Both the position numbers and the translations under genes were made by a program. Below are positions 34,055-42,801 of a DNA stretch of 64,000 nt, piece by piece. The stretch is from CAZMYM01 sp964620325. Lineage in GTDB: Bacteria; Bipolaricaulota; Bipolaricaulia; UBA7950; UBA9294. Within the stretch, counting starts at the first letter, position 1, and each line of letters starts with the position of its first letter. The notes beneath the pieces were generated by a model that was not told where the DNA came from, searched no databases, and worked only from the letters and a program-made list of their open reading frames with translations. The stretch covers positions 30,289 through 94,288 of the forward strand of contig CAZUIM010000007.1 of NCBI GenBank assembly GCA_964620325.1, written 5' to 3'.

Positions 34055-34720
34055 ATGCACGACGTTCGGTTCAGCGGTGAAGAGATTCTCGCGCGGCAAC
34101 TGAAGGAAGCCGACGCCAACTTCCGTCGGTTGAAGGAGAAGAACGTGCGGGCGATCAGCGTGATGGGGGCGATCGGCAGCGGGAAGACCACGTTGATCGA
34201 GCGGCTCCTCGCGCGGTTGTCCGCCGGCGGAATCGCCGCCGGGACGATCGCCGCCGATTCAGCCGGGGACGACGACCACAGGCGATTTCTCGCCTGTGGC
34301 GCGGCCTCAGTCAATGTCAATACGCAGGACGACTGCCACCTCGACGCGCACACCGTCGCCCACGCCCTCGACGAGCTCCCGCTCGGGGAGCTCGAGGTCG
34401 TCTTCATCGAGAACGTGGGGAATCTCATCTGTCCGGCCGACTTCCCGCTCGGCACCGAGACGGAACTCGTCGTCATCTCCGTGACCGAGGGCGACGACAT
34501 GGTGCGCAAGCATCCGAAAATCTTCGCGCAGACCGATCTGGTCGTGATCAACAAGACGGACCTTGCCGACGCGGTCCGTGTCGATCCGCAGCGAATCGTC
34601 GCCGACTATCGCGAGGTGAACCCGCACGGAACCGTGATCCTCGCGTCGGCCCTGCACGAGCGCGGCATCGACGAGGTCGTGCGCGCCCTCGGCATCGAAT
34701 GCACGAGTACTCTGTGGTAG
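34055..34720 (+). CDS. hypB: Hydrogenase nickel incorporation GTPase
   Basis: 221 residues, without the N-terminal His-rich stretch of some HypB proteins. P-loop GAIGSGKTT, metal-site region ending DDCHLDAH, IENVGNLICPA and NKTDL are all present. HypB delivers nickel to [NiFe]-hydrogenase precursors with HypA. A 10-bp perfect hairpin lies in the coding sequence near the metal-site codons. Overlaps hypA by 22 bases. Confidence 0.94.
   Translation: MHDVRFSGEEILARQLKEADANFRRLKEKNVRAISVMGAIGSGKTTLIERLLARLSAGGIAAGTIAADSAGDDDHRRFLACGAASVNVNTQDDCHLDAHTVAHALDELPLGELEVVFIENVGNLICPADFPLGTETELVVISVTEGDDMVRKHPKIFAQTDLVVINKTDLADAVRVDPQRIVADYREVNPHGTVILASALHERGIDEVVRALGIECTSTLW
34276..34299. repeat. 10-bp perfect inverted repeat inside hypB
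   Basis: CCACAGGCGA and its exact complement around a 4-base loop, at the codons just before the HypB metal-binding loop. May be chance or an mRNA structure. Confidence 0.4.
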
Positions 34721-35082
34721 CGGAGCTGGTCGAAGCGCTCCTGCCCCGCCTCGACGAACACGAGGGGGTCGTGACGTCGGTCTACCTGAAGAAGGGGAGC
34801 CTGCGGATCCTCTCCGACCGCGCGCTGAAGAACGCGTTCGAGATCCTGACCGAAGGGACGCGGCTGGAGGAAGCGTCGCTGGTGATCGAAGCCGTTCCGG
34901 CCCGCGTCGCCTGCGGGCATTGCGGCTTCGAGGGGGCGGCCGAGGTCCTCGAGGACGAAGCCTTCCACTTCGCGGTTCCCGTTCTCAGCTGTCCGGTCTG
35001 CGGCGGCGACGTGGAAATCCGCGCCGGACGAGATCTCTCGATCGATCGCGTGTCGATCCGGACGGCGGACGAGAGCGACTGA
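34699..35082 (+). CDS. hypA: Hydrogenase maturation nickel metallochaperone
   Basis: 127 residues. Starts MHEYSVV (HypA starts MHE; His2 binds nickel) and carries the zinc site CGHCGF...CPVCGG. Works with HypB. The start codon lies inside hypB. Confidence 0.93.
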   Translation: MHEYSVVAELVEALLPRLDEHEGVVTSVYLKKGSLRILSDRALKNAFEILTEGTRLEEASLVIEAVPARVACGHCGFEGAAEVLEDEAFHFAVPVLSCPVCGGDVEIRAGRDLSIDRVSIRTADESD

Positions 35083-35085
35083 TCG

Positions 35086-37383
35086 ATGCCCGCGATCGGT
35101 CGGCGAATCCTGGTTCGCGGTGTCGTTCAGGGCGTCGGCTTCCGTCCATTCGTCTACCGAGAGGCCGTAGGACGGGGTCTTTCTGGATCCGTCCGGAACC
35201 TCGGGAATGCCGGGGTGGAGATCCTCGTTGAGGGAGAGCGGGCGGCGGTCGAAGCGTTCCTGAGCGCCCTCAGAGAGGATGCGCCGCCGCTTGCGGAGGT
35301 GTCCGAGGTCGACGTCGAGGATTGCGACGTGACGGGGAGCGTGTCGTTTCAGATCGTGGCTTCGGCGAGTGAGGGCGCTGGACACGGGTCGATCCCTCCG
35401 GACACGGCGATCTGTCCGGCGTGCACGCAGGACGTCCGCGGAGAGACTCGGTACGCCGGGTACTGGGCGACGAGCTGCACCGATTGCGGGCCGCGCTTCA
35501 CGGTGATCGAGGAGCTGCCGTACGATCGGCCACGAACCTCGATGGTCGATTTCCCGATGTGCGAGGCCTGCGCAGCCGAGTACCGCGATCCGCTCGACCG
35601 CCGCTACCACGCGCAGACGATCGCTTGTCCGGTCTGCGGGCCCCGTCTCACGTTCGACGGGACGAACGATGATCCGATCGTCCGGGCGGCGGTTGCACTC
35701 GAGTCCGGGGAGATCGTGGCGATCAAGGGGATTGGGGGGACTCACATCGCTTGCGATGCCACCGACGCGGACGCCGTCGCGACCCTTCGCAAGCGGCTCG
35801 GACGACCGGGCCAACCGTTCGCGTTGATGGCGTCCGAGCGGTCACTCTCGAGGATCGCTTCCGTCGACGCGGACGAACGCGACCTGCTGCGCTCCCCGCG
35901 CCGGCCGATCGTCGTCGTGCGTCGGCGACCGAGCGGGCTGCCAGATGCGAGTGCTCCCGGGCTCCACACGATCGGCGTCATGCTCCCGTATACGGGGCTG
36001 CACGTTCTCCTGTTCGATCGAATCGACGTCCCGTTGGTGATGACGAGCGCCAATCTTCCCGGACGTCCGATGCTGATCGACAACGCAGAGATCCGGCGGA
36101 GACTGGAGAGAATCGCCGATCACTTCCTTCTGCACGATCGACGGATCGTCGCCCGATGCGACGACTCGGTCCGACGCCGGGTCGCGGGGCGAGCGCTCTT
36201 CCTGCGGCGATCACGGGGATACGTTCCCGAGGCGATCCCGGTCGAACTCGGAGGAAGGCGGATCCTCGCGCTCGGACCGGAGACGGGCGTCGCGTTCACG
36301 CTGTATGCAGCCGGCGTGGCAACGATGTCTCAGCACATCGGATCGGTCGACGATCTCGAGACCTACGAGTTCCTGCGAGATGCGGTCGCCCATCTCGAGG
36401 GACTGACCCAGTTCGAGACACCGGAGATCGTCGCCTGCGACCTGCACCCGCAGTTCCTGACGACGGAGCTGGCGGGGGAGATCGGGCGGTCGTCGGGCGC
36501 CCGCGTGGTTCGCGTCCAGCACCACGCTGCTCACGCGGCGTCGATCCTCGCTGAGCATCGGCTCACATCGGCCGTGGCGATCGTGCTCGATGGCTACGGG
36601 TACGGTGCCGACGGGAGTGCGTGGGGCGGCGAGATCTTTGTTGCGCAGGACCGATCGATCGATCGGATCGGCTCGCTGGCTCCGGTGCGACTCCCCGGGG
36701 GCGACGCTGCGGCGCGGGAGCCGTTGCGGGTGGCCGTCGCCTTCCTGTACGAGGCCGGCTGGCCGAAGGACCGTATTGTGCAGGAACTCGAGTCACGCGG
36801 CGTCCCCGGCGGCCGGATCGAAACGATTCTGACACAGATCGAGCGCGGCATGAACGCGCCGTGGACGACGAGTGCCGGCCGGTTCCTCGACGCCGTGTCG
36901 GCGTGGCTCGGCGTCTGTACGGTGCGGACCTACGAGGGAGAGCCGGCGATGCGCCTCGAGGCGACCGCGGCGAGGGGAGCGCCGATCGACGTTCCGGTTC
37001 GGACGGTGGCCGAGGCCGACCTCCAACGCATCGACACGATCGCCTTCTTCGCCGCGTTGGCGGAGCTCGCCGAATCGAGAACTCCGGAGGAGATCGCCGC
37101 GACGGCGCAGGCGGGATTGGCCGACGGGACGGCGCACGTCGCCGTCGAGGTGGCTTCGGAGCACGGAATCGGGACGATCGGGCTGTCCGGGGGCGTCGCG
37201 TACAACGATGCGATCTCGGAGAGGATCCGACGTCGCGTCGAGTCGGCCGGCCTGCGGTTCGTCACAAACGAGCGCGTGCCGTGCGGTGACGGGGGTGTCT
37301 CCTTCGGTCAGGCGGCCTTCGCCGGACAGGGATGGACCCTATCAGAAGCAGACGGGACCGATGCAGCAGCCTGTGAGAGCTAA
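35086..37383 (+). CDS. hypF: Carbamoyltransferase for hydrogenase cyanide ligands
   Basis: 765 residues, full length. N-terminal acylphosphatase-like domain (VRGVVQGVGFRPFV), two zinc-finger units (CPAC...CTDC and CEAC...CPVC), a YrdC-like domain (~190-380) and a Kae1-like C-terminal half with HHAAHAASILAEH. HypF makes the carbamoyl group for the Fe(CN)2(CO) centre. Starts three bases after hypA; hypC, hypD, hypE and the hydrogenase are not in the window. Confidence 0.96.
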   Translation: MPAIGRRILVRGVVQGVGFRPFVYREAVGRGLSGSVRNLGNAGVEILVEGERAAVEAFLSALREDAPPLAEVSEVDVEDCDVTGSVSFQIVASASEGAGHGSIPPDTAICPACTQDVRGETRYAGYWATSCTDCGPRFTVIEELPYDRPRTSMVDFPMCEACAAEYRDPLDRRYHAQTIACPVCGPRLTFDGTNDDPIVRAAVALESGEIVAIKGIGGTHIACDATDADAVATLRKRLGRPGQPFALMASERSLSRIASVDADERDLLRSPRRPIVVVRRRPSGLPDASAPGLHTIGVMLPYTGLHVLLFDRIDVPLVMTSANLPGRPMLIDNAEIRRRLERIADHFLLHDRRIVARCDDSVRRRVAGRALFLRRSRGYVPEAIPVELGGRRILALGPETGVAFTLYAAGVATMSQHIGSVDDLETYEFLRDAVAHLEGLTQFETPEIVACDLHPQFLTTELAGEIGRSSGARVVRVQHHAAHAASILAEHRLTSAVAIVLDGYGYGADGSAWGGEIFVAQDRSIDRIGSLAPVRLPGGDAAAREPLRVAVAFLYEAGWPKDRIVQELESRGVPGGRIETILTQIERGMNAPWTTSAGRFLDAVSAWLGVCTVRTYEGEPAMRLEATAARGAPIDVPVRTVAEADLQRIDTIAFFAALAELAESRTPEEIAATAQAGLADGTAHVAVEVASEHGIGTIGLSGGVAYNDAISERIRRRVESAGLRFVTNERVPCGDGGVSFGQAAFAGQGWTLSEADGTDAAACES

Positions 37384-37431
37384 AACAACAAGGATCATCA
37401 CCAGTCCGAATGCGGCGTAGCGCTTGGTCAT
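37342..37431 (-). CDS. Tiny lipoprotein (29 residues)
   Basis: Starts at an ATG behind the strong GAGGGGGAGAAT and consists of a signal peptide with the lipobox LTGC, then only about eight residues (CIGPVCF). After cleavage the mature peptide would be a lipidated octapeptide-like tail with two or three cysteines. It converges on and overlaps the end of hypF. Resembles entericidin-type small lipoproteins in design only. Confidence 0.55.
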   Translation of the reverse strand: MTKRYAAFGLVMILVVLALTGCCIGPVCF

Positions 37432-37477
37432 ATTCTCCCCCTCTCTTCTCGGTTCGTCGAACGAGTGCAGATTCCGA

Positions 37478-38077
37478 TCAAGGAATCGACCACGGATCGG
37501 CGAGCCACGAGTCGATCTTGTCCTCCCATTCCCGTTGGGCTTCGGCGTCCCATCCGCAACGCGTCTGTGTTTCGTATTGGTTCTGCTCCGCGTCGGCCCG
37601 CGCGAGCCAGTGGTCGCCGATCTCGTGGGCGCGGCGGCTGAGCAGGTCATCGAGCTCCTCCTTTGTGCGACCGCGGACCCGGACGGCGAGAAGGTCCGCC
37701 TCGAGCCTCTCCCGGAACGGTTCGTTCAGGTGGAAACGGTAGAGCTCGTGTCTGAGGGCGGCGTCTGTCTTCTGCCCCTCTTGGGCCCAAGAGAGCTGCG
37801 GGTTCAGCGTGTTGGAGACGATCGCCTCTCTTACGCCTCCGATCCATCCGCTTCCGCTGCGTCTTCCGTCGTAGAACACGTACCATTTGATCTCCACGTA
37901 GATGGCGGCGGGGTCGTTCGGCACCGCGTTGTCGGGGACCTCGGCCTTGAAGTGCTCCGTCCAACTCAGCTGGAAGTCCCGCGACCAGCCTTCGAGCGGC
38001 GTCGACTGGGGGAATGCCGCCAGAGACGAAGCAACGGCGACAACACCCAGCAGGAGCATGCGATGTCGATGAGTCAT
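37478..38077 (-). CDS. Secreted DUF922-like protein with degenerate zinc site
   Basis: 199 residues with a signal peptide (about 1-20). The body matches the DUF922 family of predicted secreted zinc proteases: a conserved helix reads RHELYRFHLNE where active members have RHExxHF, and the end NQYETQTRCGWDAEAQREWE matches the family's YDxxTxHG...QxxW. In both places a metal-binding His is replaced (Arg and Cys), so it is probably not an active protease. Function then unknown. Confidence 0.65.
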   Translation of the reverse strand: MTHRHRMLLLGVVAVASSLAAFPQSTPLEGWSRDFQLSWTEHFKAEVPDNAVPNDPAAIYVEIKWYVFYDGRRSGSGWIGGVREAIVSNTLNPQLSWAQEGQKTDAALRHELYRFHLNEPFRERLEADLLAVRVRGRTKEELDDLLSRRAHEIGDHWLARADAEQNQYETQTRCGWDAEAQREWEDKIDSWLADPWSIP

Positions 38078-38208
38078 CCATGGCCTTTCTGCGATGTGCG
38101 CGTACCGAGGATACCCGAGAGGGGCCGAATCGTTCCCGCCGGATCCCAGGGGGTGGCGAAGAAGTGGAGTTCAGGACGGAAGATCCAGTCGATCGGGCTG
38201 AATGTCAT
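38074..38208 (-). CDS. Possible 44-residue protein upstream of the DUF922 gene
   Basis: Short frame starting MTFSPIDWIFRPELHFF that ends by an ATGA overlap with the next gene, as coupled genes do. Its composition is less Arg-rich than the surrounding non-coding frames. No ribosome site stronger than CGGGGCACC; weak call. Confidence 0.3.
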   Translation of the reverse strand: MTFSPIDWIFRPELHFFATPWDPAGTIRPLSGILGTRTSQKGHG

Positions 38209-38308
38209 GGTGCCCCGTGGCACGGATGTCGCTTCCGAATGCGGAATCGGTGAACGCGACGTGACGGACAAACGTCGGGAAGGATCGACGCGTCCGCTGT
38301 GCGGAGCG

Positions 38309-40063
38309 TTACCAGCCGCCCCCGCCTCCGCCTCCGAAGCCTCCGCCGGAGAACCCGCCGCCGAAGCTGCTTCCGCCGCTCCACGCACTCCGTCCGCCGG
38401 AGGCCGCGCGGGGGGCCGACGCGAACGTCCGATCCATCCCGGCCGAGAGGTGCCAGAGTGACAGTGTGAACAGGTGCGCGCGGAAGACAGGCCCGGAGCT
38501 TCGATACCACGTGGGTGGTTCCTCGAGCAGCCCCTCGAATTGCTCGGTCCAAACCTTCGTCAGGTTGAGGGCGATCGCGTAGGGAAGGAGGCGCTCGAAG
38601 ACCTGCGGGCTCTTCTCCGGCGCATTGTGGAACTCGATCCGCTCGACTTCGGCGAGTCGGATGTACTCGGAAAGACCGAGGATCTCCTCCAACGCGTCGA
38701 CCCCACGGCGCGTCTTGCGCGGCATGATCGGCGCAAAGGCGAGGACGATGACGCCGCACAGCCCGACGGAAACTCCGAGGACGAGCGATGCACAGGTGAT
38801 ACCGAGCGCGAAGCCGCCAGCGATTCCCATCATCCCGAGGGTCCGGTAGAAGCCCCGTGTGCGTTCCGGGTTGCCGGCGTAGTATCCCGCGTCGATCAGT
38901 TCGGAGTAGAGACGCGACTTGATCGTAGGCAGGTGCCGGTAGAAGCGGCTCTCGAGCGAGGAGAGGGTGCGTTCGTCCTCGTCGTTCTGGAAGATGCCAT
39001 CGAGAACCGCCTGTTCGGTGTCGGAGAGGTTGTCGGTCGGGCGACCGAGTCGGACGAAGCGGAAGTCGATCGGCGTGGAGCCTCCGAAGAGACCCTTTAC
39101 CTTCTCGACGACTCCCGGCTCCTCATCGCGCACCTCCTCGATCCGGAGATGGCCCTTGACGGCGAGGCCGACGACCATTGCCGAGATGTCTCGCAGATCG
39201 ATCCGATCGTCGATCAGAACGCCGACTTGCCCCGGGTGCATTCCGCGCGGCGGTTCGAACGTGGGGGCGATGATCCCTTTGCGCGGATCCCGACCGGTCC
39301 GCACCCAGACGACGATCATCAGCAGAAGGGCGGCGATCGGTAGCGCCGCCGCCTTGTTCGCGTCGAGGAAGCGAAGGATGCGGCCGGCGACCGACGGGGG
39401 CTCGATCGGTAGCGCCGAGCGCGGGACGGCGAGATCGATCGTCAGTCCTTCGCCAGGGTTGAACGGCCCGCCTTCGAAGACCCATCGTCCCTCCGCGTCG
39501 ACGGTCGGCGAGCCTCCGCGGGTCGCCTGACCGGCGTAGCCGACGTAGGACGTCGTGGACACGTCGTTCGGGTCGACCGAGGCGGGGAATCGGACCGTTG
39601 CCGTCGCGGCGCCGATCGGGATCGACCAGTCGTTGCCGGTCACGTTCCAATACAGCTGCAGATACTCGTCGTGGAAGAGGATCACCCGATCGACGGTGTA
39701 GCGGATCGTGTAGACGTGAACGCCGGTGATCGTTCGATCGGGGTCCCCGACTCGCAGGTATTGGTTCCTCCCACGGCGCTTCTCGAGCACCCGGACCGCA
39801 TCGCCGTCGAGAGTGACCTCGCCGAGGTCGAAATCGATCGCCAGATTCGCCCCGGTGGACGGGGCGCGGTACGAGACGGGGATCTCCCGCTCGATTCCGT
39901 GATGCGGCGTATGGAAGTCGACGGTGATCGCCTCGACGACCGAGAGGCGGCCGTCTTCGGAGAGCTCGATCTCCGCGTCGAAACGATCGATGTGCAGCGA
40001 TGCCGAGGTGCCGAAGCCGACCAGGAGAACGAGGAGAGAGGCGATCAGCGCACGGCGGATCAC
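38309..40063 (-). CDS. DUF2207 membrane protein
   Basis: 584 residues. Signal peptide, an extracellular beta domain (about 22-220; FDAEIELSEDGRLSVVEAITVDF is the DUF2207 start), a membrane helix (~235-255), a cytoplasmic part, two more helices (~405-445), and a Gly/Ser-rich tail ending in a run of glycines and a Trp (GGGFSGGGFGGGGGGGW), typical of this family. Often paired with LemA, as here: its ATG overlaps the lemA stop. Confidence 0.85.
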   Translation of the reverse strand: MIRRALIASLLVLLVGFGTSASLHIDRFDAEIELSEDGRLSVVEAITVDFHTPHHGIEREIPVSYRAPSTGANLAIDFDLGEVTLDGDAVRVLEKRRGRNQYLRVGDPDRTITGVHVYTIRYTVDRVILFHDEYLQLYWNVTGNDWSIPIGAATATVRFPASVDPNDVSTTSYVGYAGQATRGGSPTVDAEGRWVFEGGPFNPGEGLTIDLAVPRSALPIEPPSVAGRILRFLDANKAAALPIAALLLMIVVWVRTGRDPRKGIIAPTFEPPRGMHPGQVGVLIDDRIDLRDISAMVVGLAVKGHLRIEEVRDEEPGVVEKVKGLFGGSTPIDFRFVRLGRPTDNLSDTEQAVLDGIFQNDEDERTLSSLESRFYRHLPTIKSRLYSELIDAGYYAGNPERTRGFYRTLGMMGIAGGFALGITCASLVLGVSVGLCGVIVLAFAPIMPRKTRRGVDALEEILGLSEYIRLAEVERIEFHNAPEKSPQVFERLLPYAIALNLTKVWTEQFEGLLEEPPTWYRSSGPVFRAHLFTLSLWHLSAGMDRTFASAPRAASGGRSAWSGGSSFGGGFSGGGFGGGGGGGW

Positions 40064-40614
40064 AGCTGCACCTTCGGCAGATGGGCCATGTTCTCGTCGG
40101 GGAGCGCGTAGAAATCGCGCGGCTCGAACCGGAACATTCCCGCGATCAGCATCCGCGGAAAGGTCAGGACGGCCAGGTTCAGCTCGCGAACGACGGCGTT
40201 GTAGTACTGCCGAGCGCGCCGGATCCTGTCTTCAGCGTCGACCAACGTCTCCTGCATTGTCAGGAAGTTCTCGTTGGCGCGAAGCTCCGGATACTCCTCC
40301 GCGATCGCGAAAAGAGAGAAGAGCGCGTCCTTCACTCCTTCCTCGGCGGCCGCGCGATCGCCCGGCGTCTCCGCGTCGAGGGCGCGGGTCCGTGCGTCGG
40401 TGACGCGCGTGAAGACCGATTCCTCGTGGGAGGCGTATCCTCTGACGGCTGCGACGAGGTTCGGGATTAGATCCCACCGTCGCTTCAGCTGCGTGTCGAT
40501 CTCCCGCCACGCCTCCTCGGCGCGAACCGTCAGCCGGGCGAGTCGGTTGTGGGTGTAGATTCCCCAAATCGCGATCGCGACGGCCAGAGCGATGACGGCA
40601 ACGAGTGTGGCCAT
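40060..40614 (-). CDS. lemA: LemA family protein
   Basis: 184 residues: one N-terminal membrane helix (about 3-20) and a helical body with the LemA motif WREIDTQLKRRWDLIPNLV and NENFLTMQETLVDAEDRIRRARQYYNA. LemA proteins are membrane-anchored; role unclear, often linked with DUF2207 or peptidases. Strong AAGGAGG ribosome site and its own promoter. Confidence 0.92.
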   Translation of the reverse strand: MATLVAVIALAVAIAIWGIYTHNRLARLTVRAEEAWREIDTQLKRRWDLIPNLVAAVRGYASHEESVFTRVTDARTRALDAETPGDRAAAEEGVKDALFSLFAIAEEYPELRANENFLTMQETLVDAEDRIRRARQYYNAVVRELNLAVLTFPRMLIAGMFRFEPRDFYALPDENMAHLPKVQL

Positions 40615-40636
40615 TCGTCCTCCTTCGAGAGAGAAG

Positions 40637-40665
40637 ATTCTAGCGGCAGCGTCGATCCGGACCAA
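40637..40665 (-). promoter_or_regulatory. Promoter of lemA-DUF2207
   Basis: Minus strand: -35 TTGGTC at 40660-40665, 17-bp spacer, -10 TAGAAT at 40637-40642, leading to the AAGGAGG site of lemA. Confidence 0.6.
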
Positions 40666-40718
40666 CCGGCGGCTGCGCTGCGCGGTTGAGTGGCGACTCT
40701 CAGCGGCTGAAAGTGCCG

Positions 40719-40747
40719 TTGCAAACAAAGATCCGGGGTGGTATCCT
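40719..40747 (+). promoter_or_regulatory. Promoter of the serine-pathway operon
   Basis: -35 TTGCAA at 40719-40724, 17-bp spacer, -10 TATCCT at 40742-40747, about 33 bases before the ATG at 40780. Confidence 0.6.
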
Positions 40748-40779
40748 ACCGCCGAATCGAGACCGAAAGGGAGGGGGCA

Positions 40780-41847
40780 ATGCACAAGCGTCTGATGACT
40801 CCCGGCCCGACGCAGGTTCGGCCGGAGATCCTGAAGGAGCTGGCGACGCCGCAGATTCATCACAGATCGCCGGAGTTCTCCGAGCTGTACGCATCGATCC
40901 AACCGAAGTTGCAGCGTCTTCTATATACCGAGAACCCGGTCTTTCTGTTCACGTCGTCGTCGACGGGGGCGATGGAATCGGCGGTGACGAACCTGGTTGC
41001 GAAACGGTGCCTGAACCTCGTCAACGGGGCGTTTTCGCAGCGGTGGCACGAAATCACCGCGGCAAACGGAGTCCCGTGCGACGCGCTCGCCGTCGACTGG
41101 AATGTCGCGATCAAGCCGGAGATGGTCGACGAACGGCTCGCAACCGGGGCGTACGATGCGGTGACTCTCGTGTTCAACGAGACTTCGACCGGTTTGATGA
41201 ATCCGCTGCGCGAGATCGCCGAGGTTGTGGCAAACCACTCGGAGGTCCTGCTTCTCGTCGACGCGGTGAGCGCAATGGCCGGCGTGCAGATCGCGACCGA
41301 CGACTGGGGAATCGACTTCCTCCTTGCCGGCGTGCAGAAGGCATTCGCCCTTCCTGCGGGGCTTGCGGTCGCCGCGGTCAGCGAACGGGCGCTCGCTCGT
41401 GCGGCCGACGTTCCGCCGCGGAGTTACTACTTCAGTCTTCCGCTGATGCACAAGTCGCATCTGAAGAGCCAGACCCCGTCGACGCCGGCGATTCCACATA
41501 TGTACGCACTCGACGCGCAGCTCGGCGACATGATCGCCGAGGGGTTCGAGGCCCGATTTGCGCGGCACGCGAAGATGGCCGGGATTGTTCAGAGCTGGGC
41601 GAACAAGCACTTCGACATCTATCCTGAACAGGGGTACTGGTCGCAGACGTTGACGTGCATCGAGAACACGCGGGAGATCGACGTGGCCGACCTGATCAAG
41701 ACGTTGGCGAGCGAGTGCAACGTTCGGATCTCGAACGGGTACGGCAAGATCAAGGGCAAGACGTTCCGGATCGCGCACATGGGCGACACCCAGATCGACG
41801 AAGTCGAGGGTCTATTGAAGGTGATCGAGGGCGTTCTCGGTCTGTAG
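40780..41847 (+). CDS. Class V aminotransferase (phosphoserine/alanine-glyoxylate type)
   Basis: 355 residues. Starts MHKRLMTPGPTQVRPEIL like alanine-glyoxylate/serine-pyruvate aminotransferases; the PLP lysine is in AGVQKAFALPAG and the phosphate loop in SSSTGAMES. Followed 23 bases later by serA, so it is probably the phosphoserine aminotransferase of serine synthesis, as in other lineages lacking classical SerC. Preceded by AAAGGGAGGGGG. Confidence 0.86.
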   Translation: MHKRLMTPGPTQVRPEILKELATPQIHHRSPEFSELYASIQPKLQRLLYTENPVFLFTSSSTGAMESAVTNLVAKRCLNLVNGAFSQRWHEITAANGVPCDALAVDWNVAIKPEMVDERLATGAYDAVTLVFNETSTGLMNPLREIAEVVANHSEVLLLVDAVSAMAGVQIATDDWGIDFLLAGVQKAFALPAGLAVAAVSERALARAADVPPRSYYFSLPLMHKSHLKSQTPSTPAIPHMYALDAQLGDMIAEGFEARFARHAKMAGIVQSWANKHFDIYPEQGYWSQTLTCIENTREIDVADLIKTLASECNVRISNGYGKIKGKTFRIAHMGDTQIDEVEGLLKVIEGVLGL

Positions 41848-41870
41848 CCCAGGTGCCAAGGAGGTTGGCG

Positions 41871-42794
41871 ATGGCGTTTCGAGTTCTGGCATCCGATCCA
41901 CTCGATCCGGCGGCCGTCGAGGCGATGCGCGGCGCCGGACTCGAGGTCGACGAAAGGACCGATCTCAGTCCCGAGGAGCTGGTGCATGAGATCGGAGACT
42001 ACGACGCGATCGTCGTGCGAAGCGCGACGAAAGTGCGTGCGCCGATCATCGACGCGGGCAAGGACCTGAAACTGATTGTCAGAGCCGGCGTCGGTCTCGA
42101 CAATGTAGACGTGGATTACGCCGAGCGGAAGGGGATCGTCGTGCGAAACACGCCGGCGGCCAGTTCGAATTCGGTCGCCGAGCTGGCACTCGGTCACATC
42201 CTCTCCCTCGCTCGGGGGATCGCCCGCGGGACCGTCTCACTGAAGGCAGGGAAGTGGGAGAAGAAGGCTCTAAAAGGGATTGAGATCGACGGCAAGACGC
42301 TCGGGATCGTCGGAATCGGTCGGATCGGATGTGCGCTCGGGCGGAAGGCGACCGCGCTCGGGATGCGGATCATCGCGTTCGACGCCTTTCTCGAGCGATG
42401 TCCGATCGAAGGTCTGGCGGAGATGGTCGATCTCGATCGTCTCCTCGCAGAGAGCGACTTCATCTCGCTTCATATCCCATTCGATCCGGACGCCGGTCCG
42501 ACGATCGGAGCGGCGGAGCTGTCGAAGATGAAGGATGGGGTCAGGATCGTGAACTGCGCGCGCGGTGGCGTCGTCGATGAGCAAGCGCTGGCCGAGGCGC
42601 TTCGCACCGGGAAGGTCGCCGGTGCGGCGCTCGACGTGTTCGAGGTCGAGCCGCCGGCCGCTGCGAACCGGCTGGTCGGAGCGGAGAACGTCTCGCTGAC
42701 CCCGCATGTCGGAGCCGCGACGGTCGAGGCGCAGGCCCGTGTCGGCCAGGAGGCGGCCCAGATTCTGATCGAGTTCGCGCGGGCGAACGGATAG
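41871..42794 (+). CDS. serA: D-3-phosphoglycerate dehydrogenase
   Basis: 307 residues, short form without an ACT domain. NAD loop GIVGIGRIG, catalytic NCARGGVVDE (Arg), acidic VFEVEPP and TPHVGAAT (His). Converts 3-phosphoglycerate to phosphohydroxypyruvate, the first step of serine synthesis. AAGGAGG precedes the ATG. Confidence 0.93.
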   Translation: MAFRVLASDPLDPAAVEAMRGAGLEVDERTDLSPEELVHEIGDYDAIVVRSATKVRAPIIDAGKDLKLIVRAGVGLDNVDVDYAERKGIVVRNTPAASSNSVAELALGHILSLARGIARGTVSLKAGKWEKKALKGIEIDGKTLGIVGIGRIGCALGRKATALGMRIIAFDAFLERCPIEGLAEMVDLDRLLAESDFISLHIPFDPDAGPTIGAAELSKMKDGVRIVNCARGGVVDEQALAEALRTGKVAGAALDVFEVEPPAAANRLVGAENVSLTPHVGAATVEAQARVGQEAAQILIEFARANG

Positions 42795-42801
42795 GAGAAA
42801 C

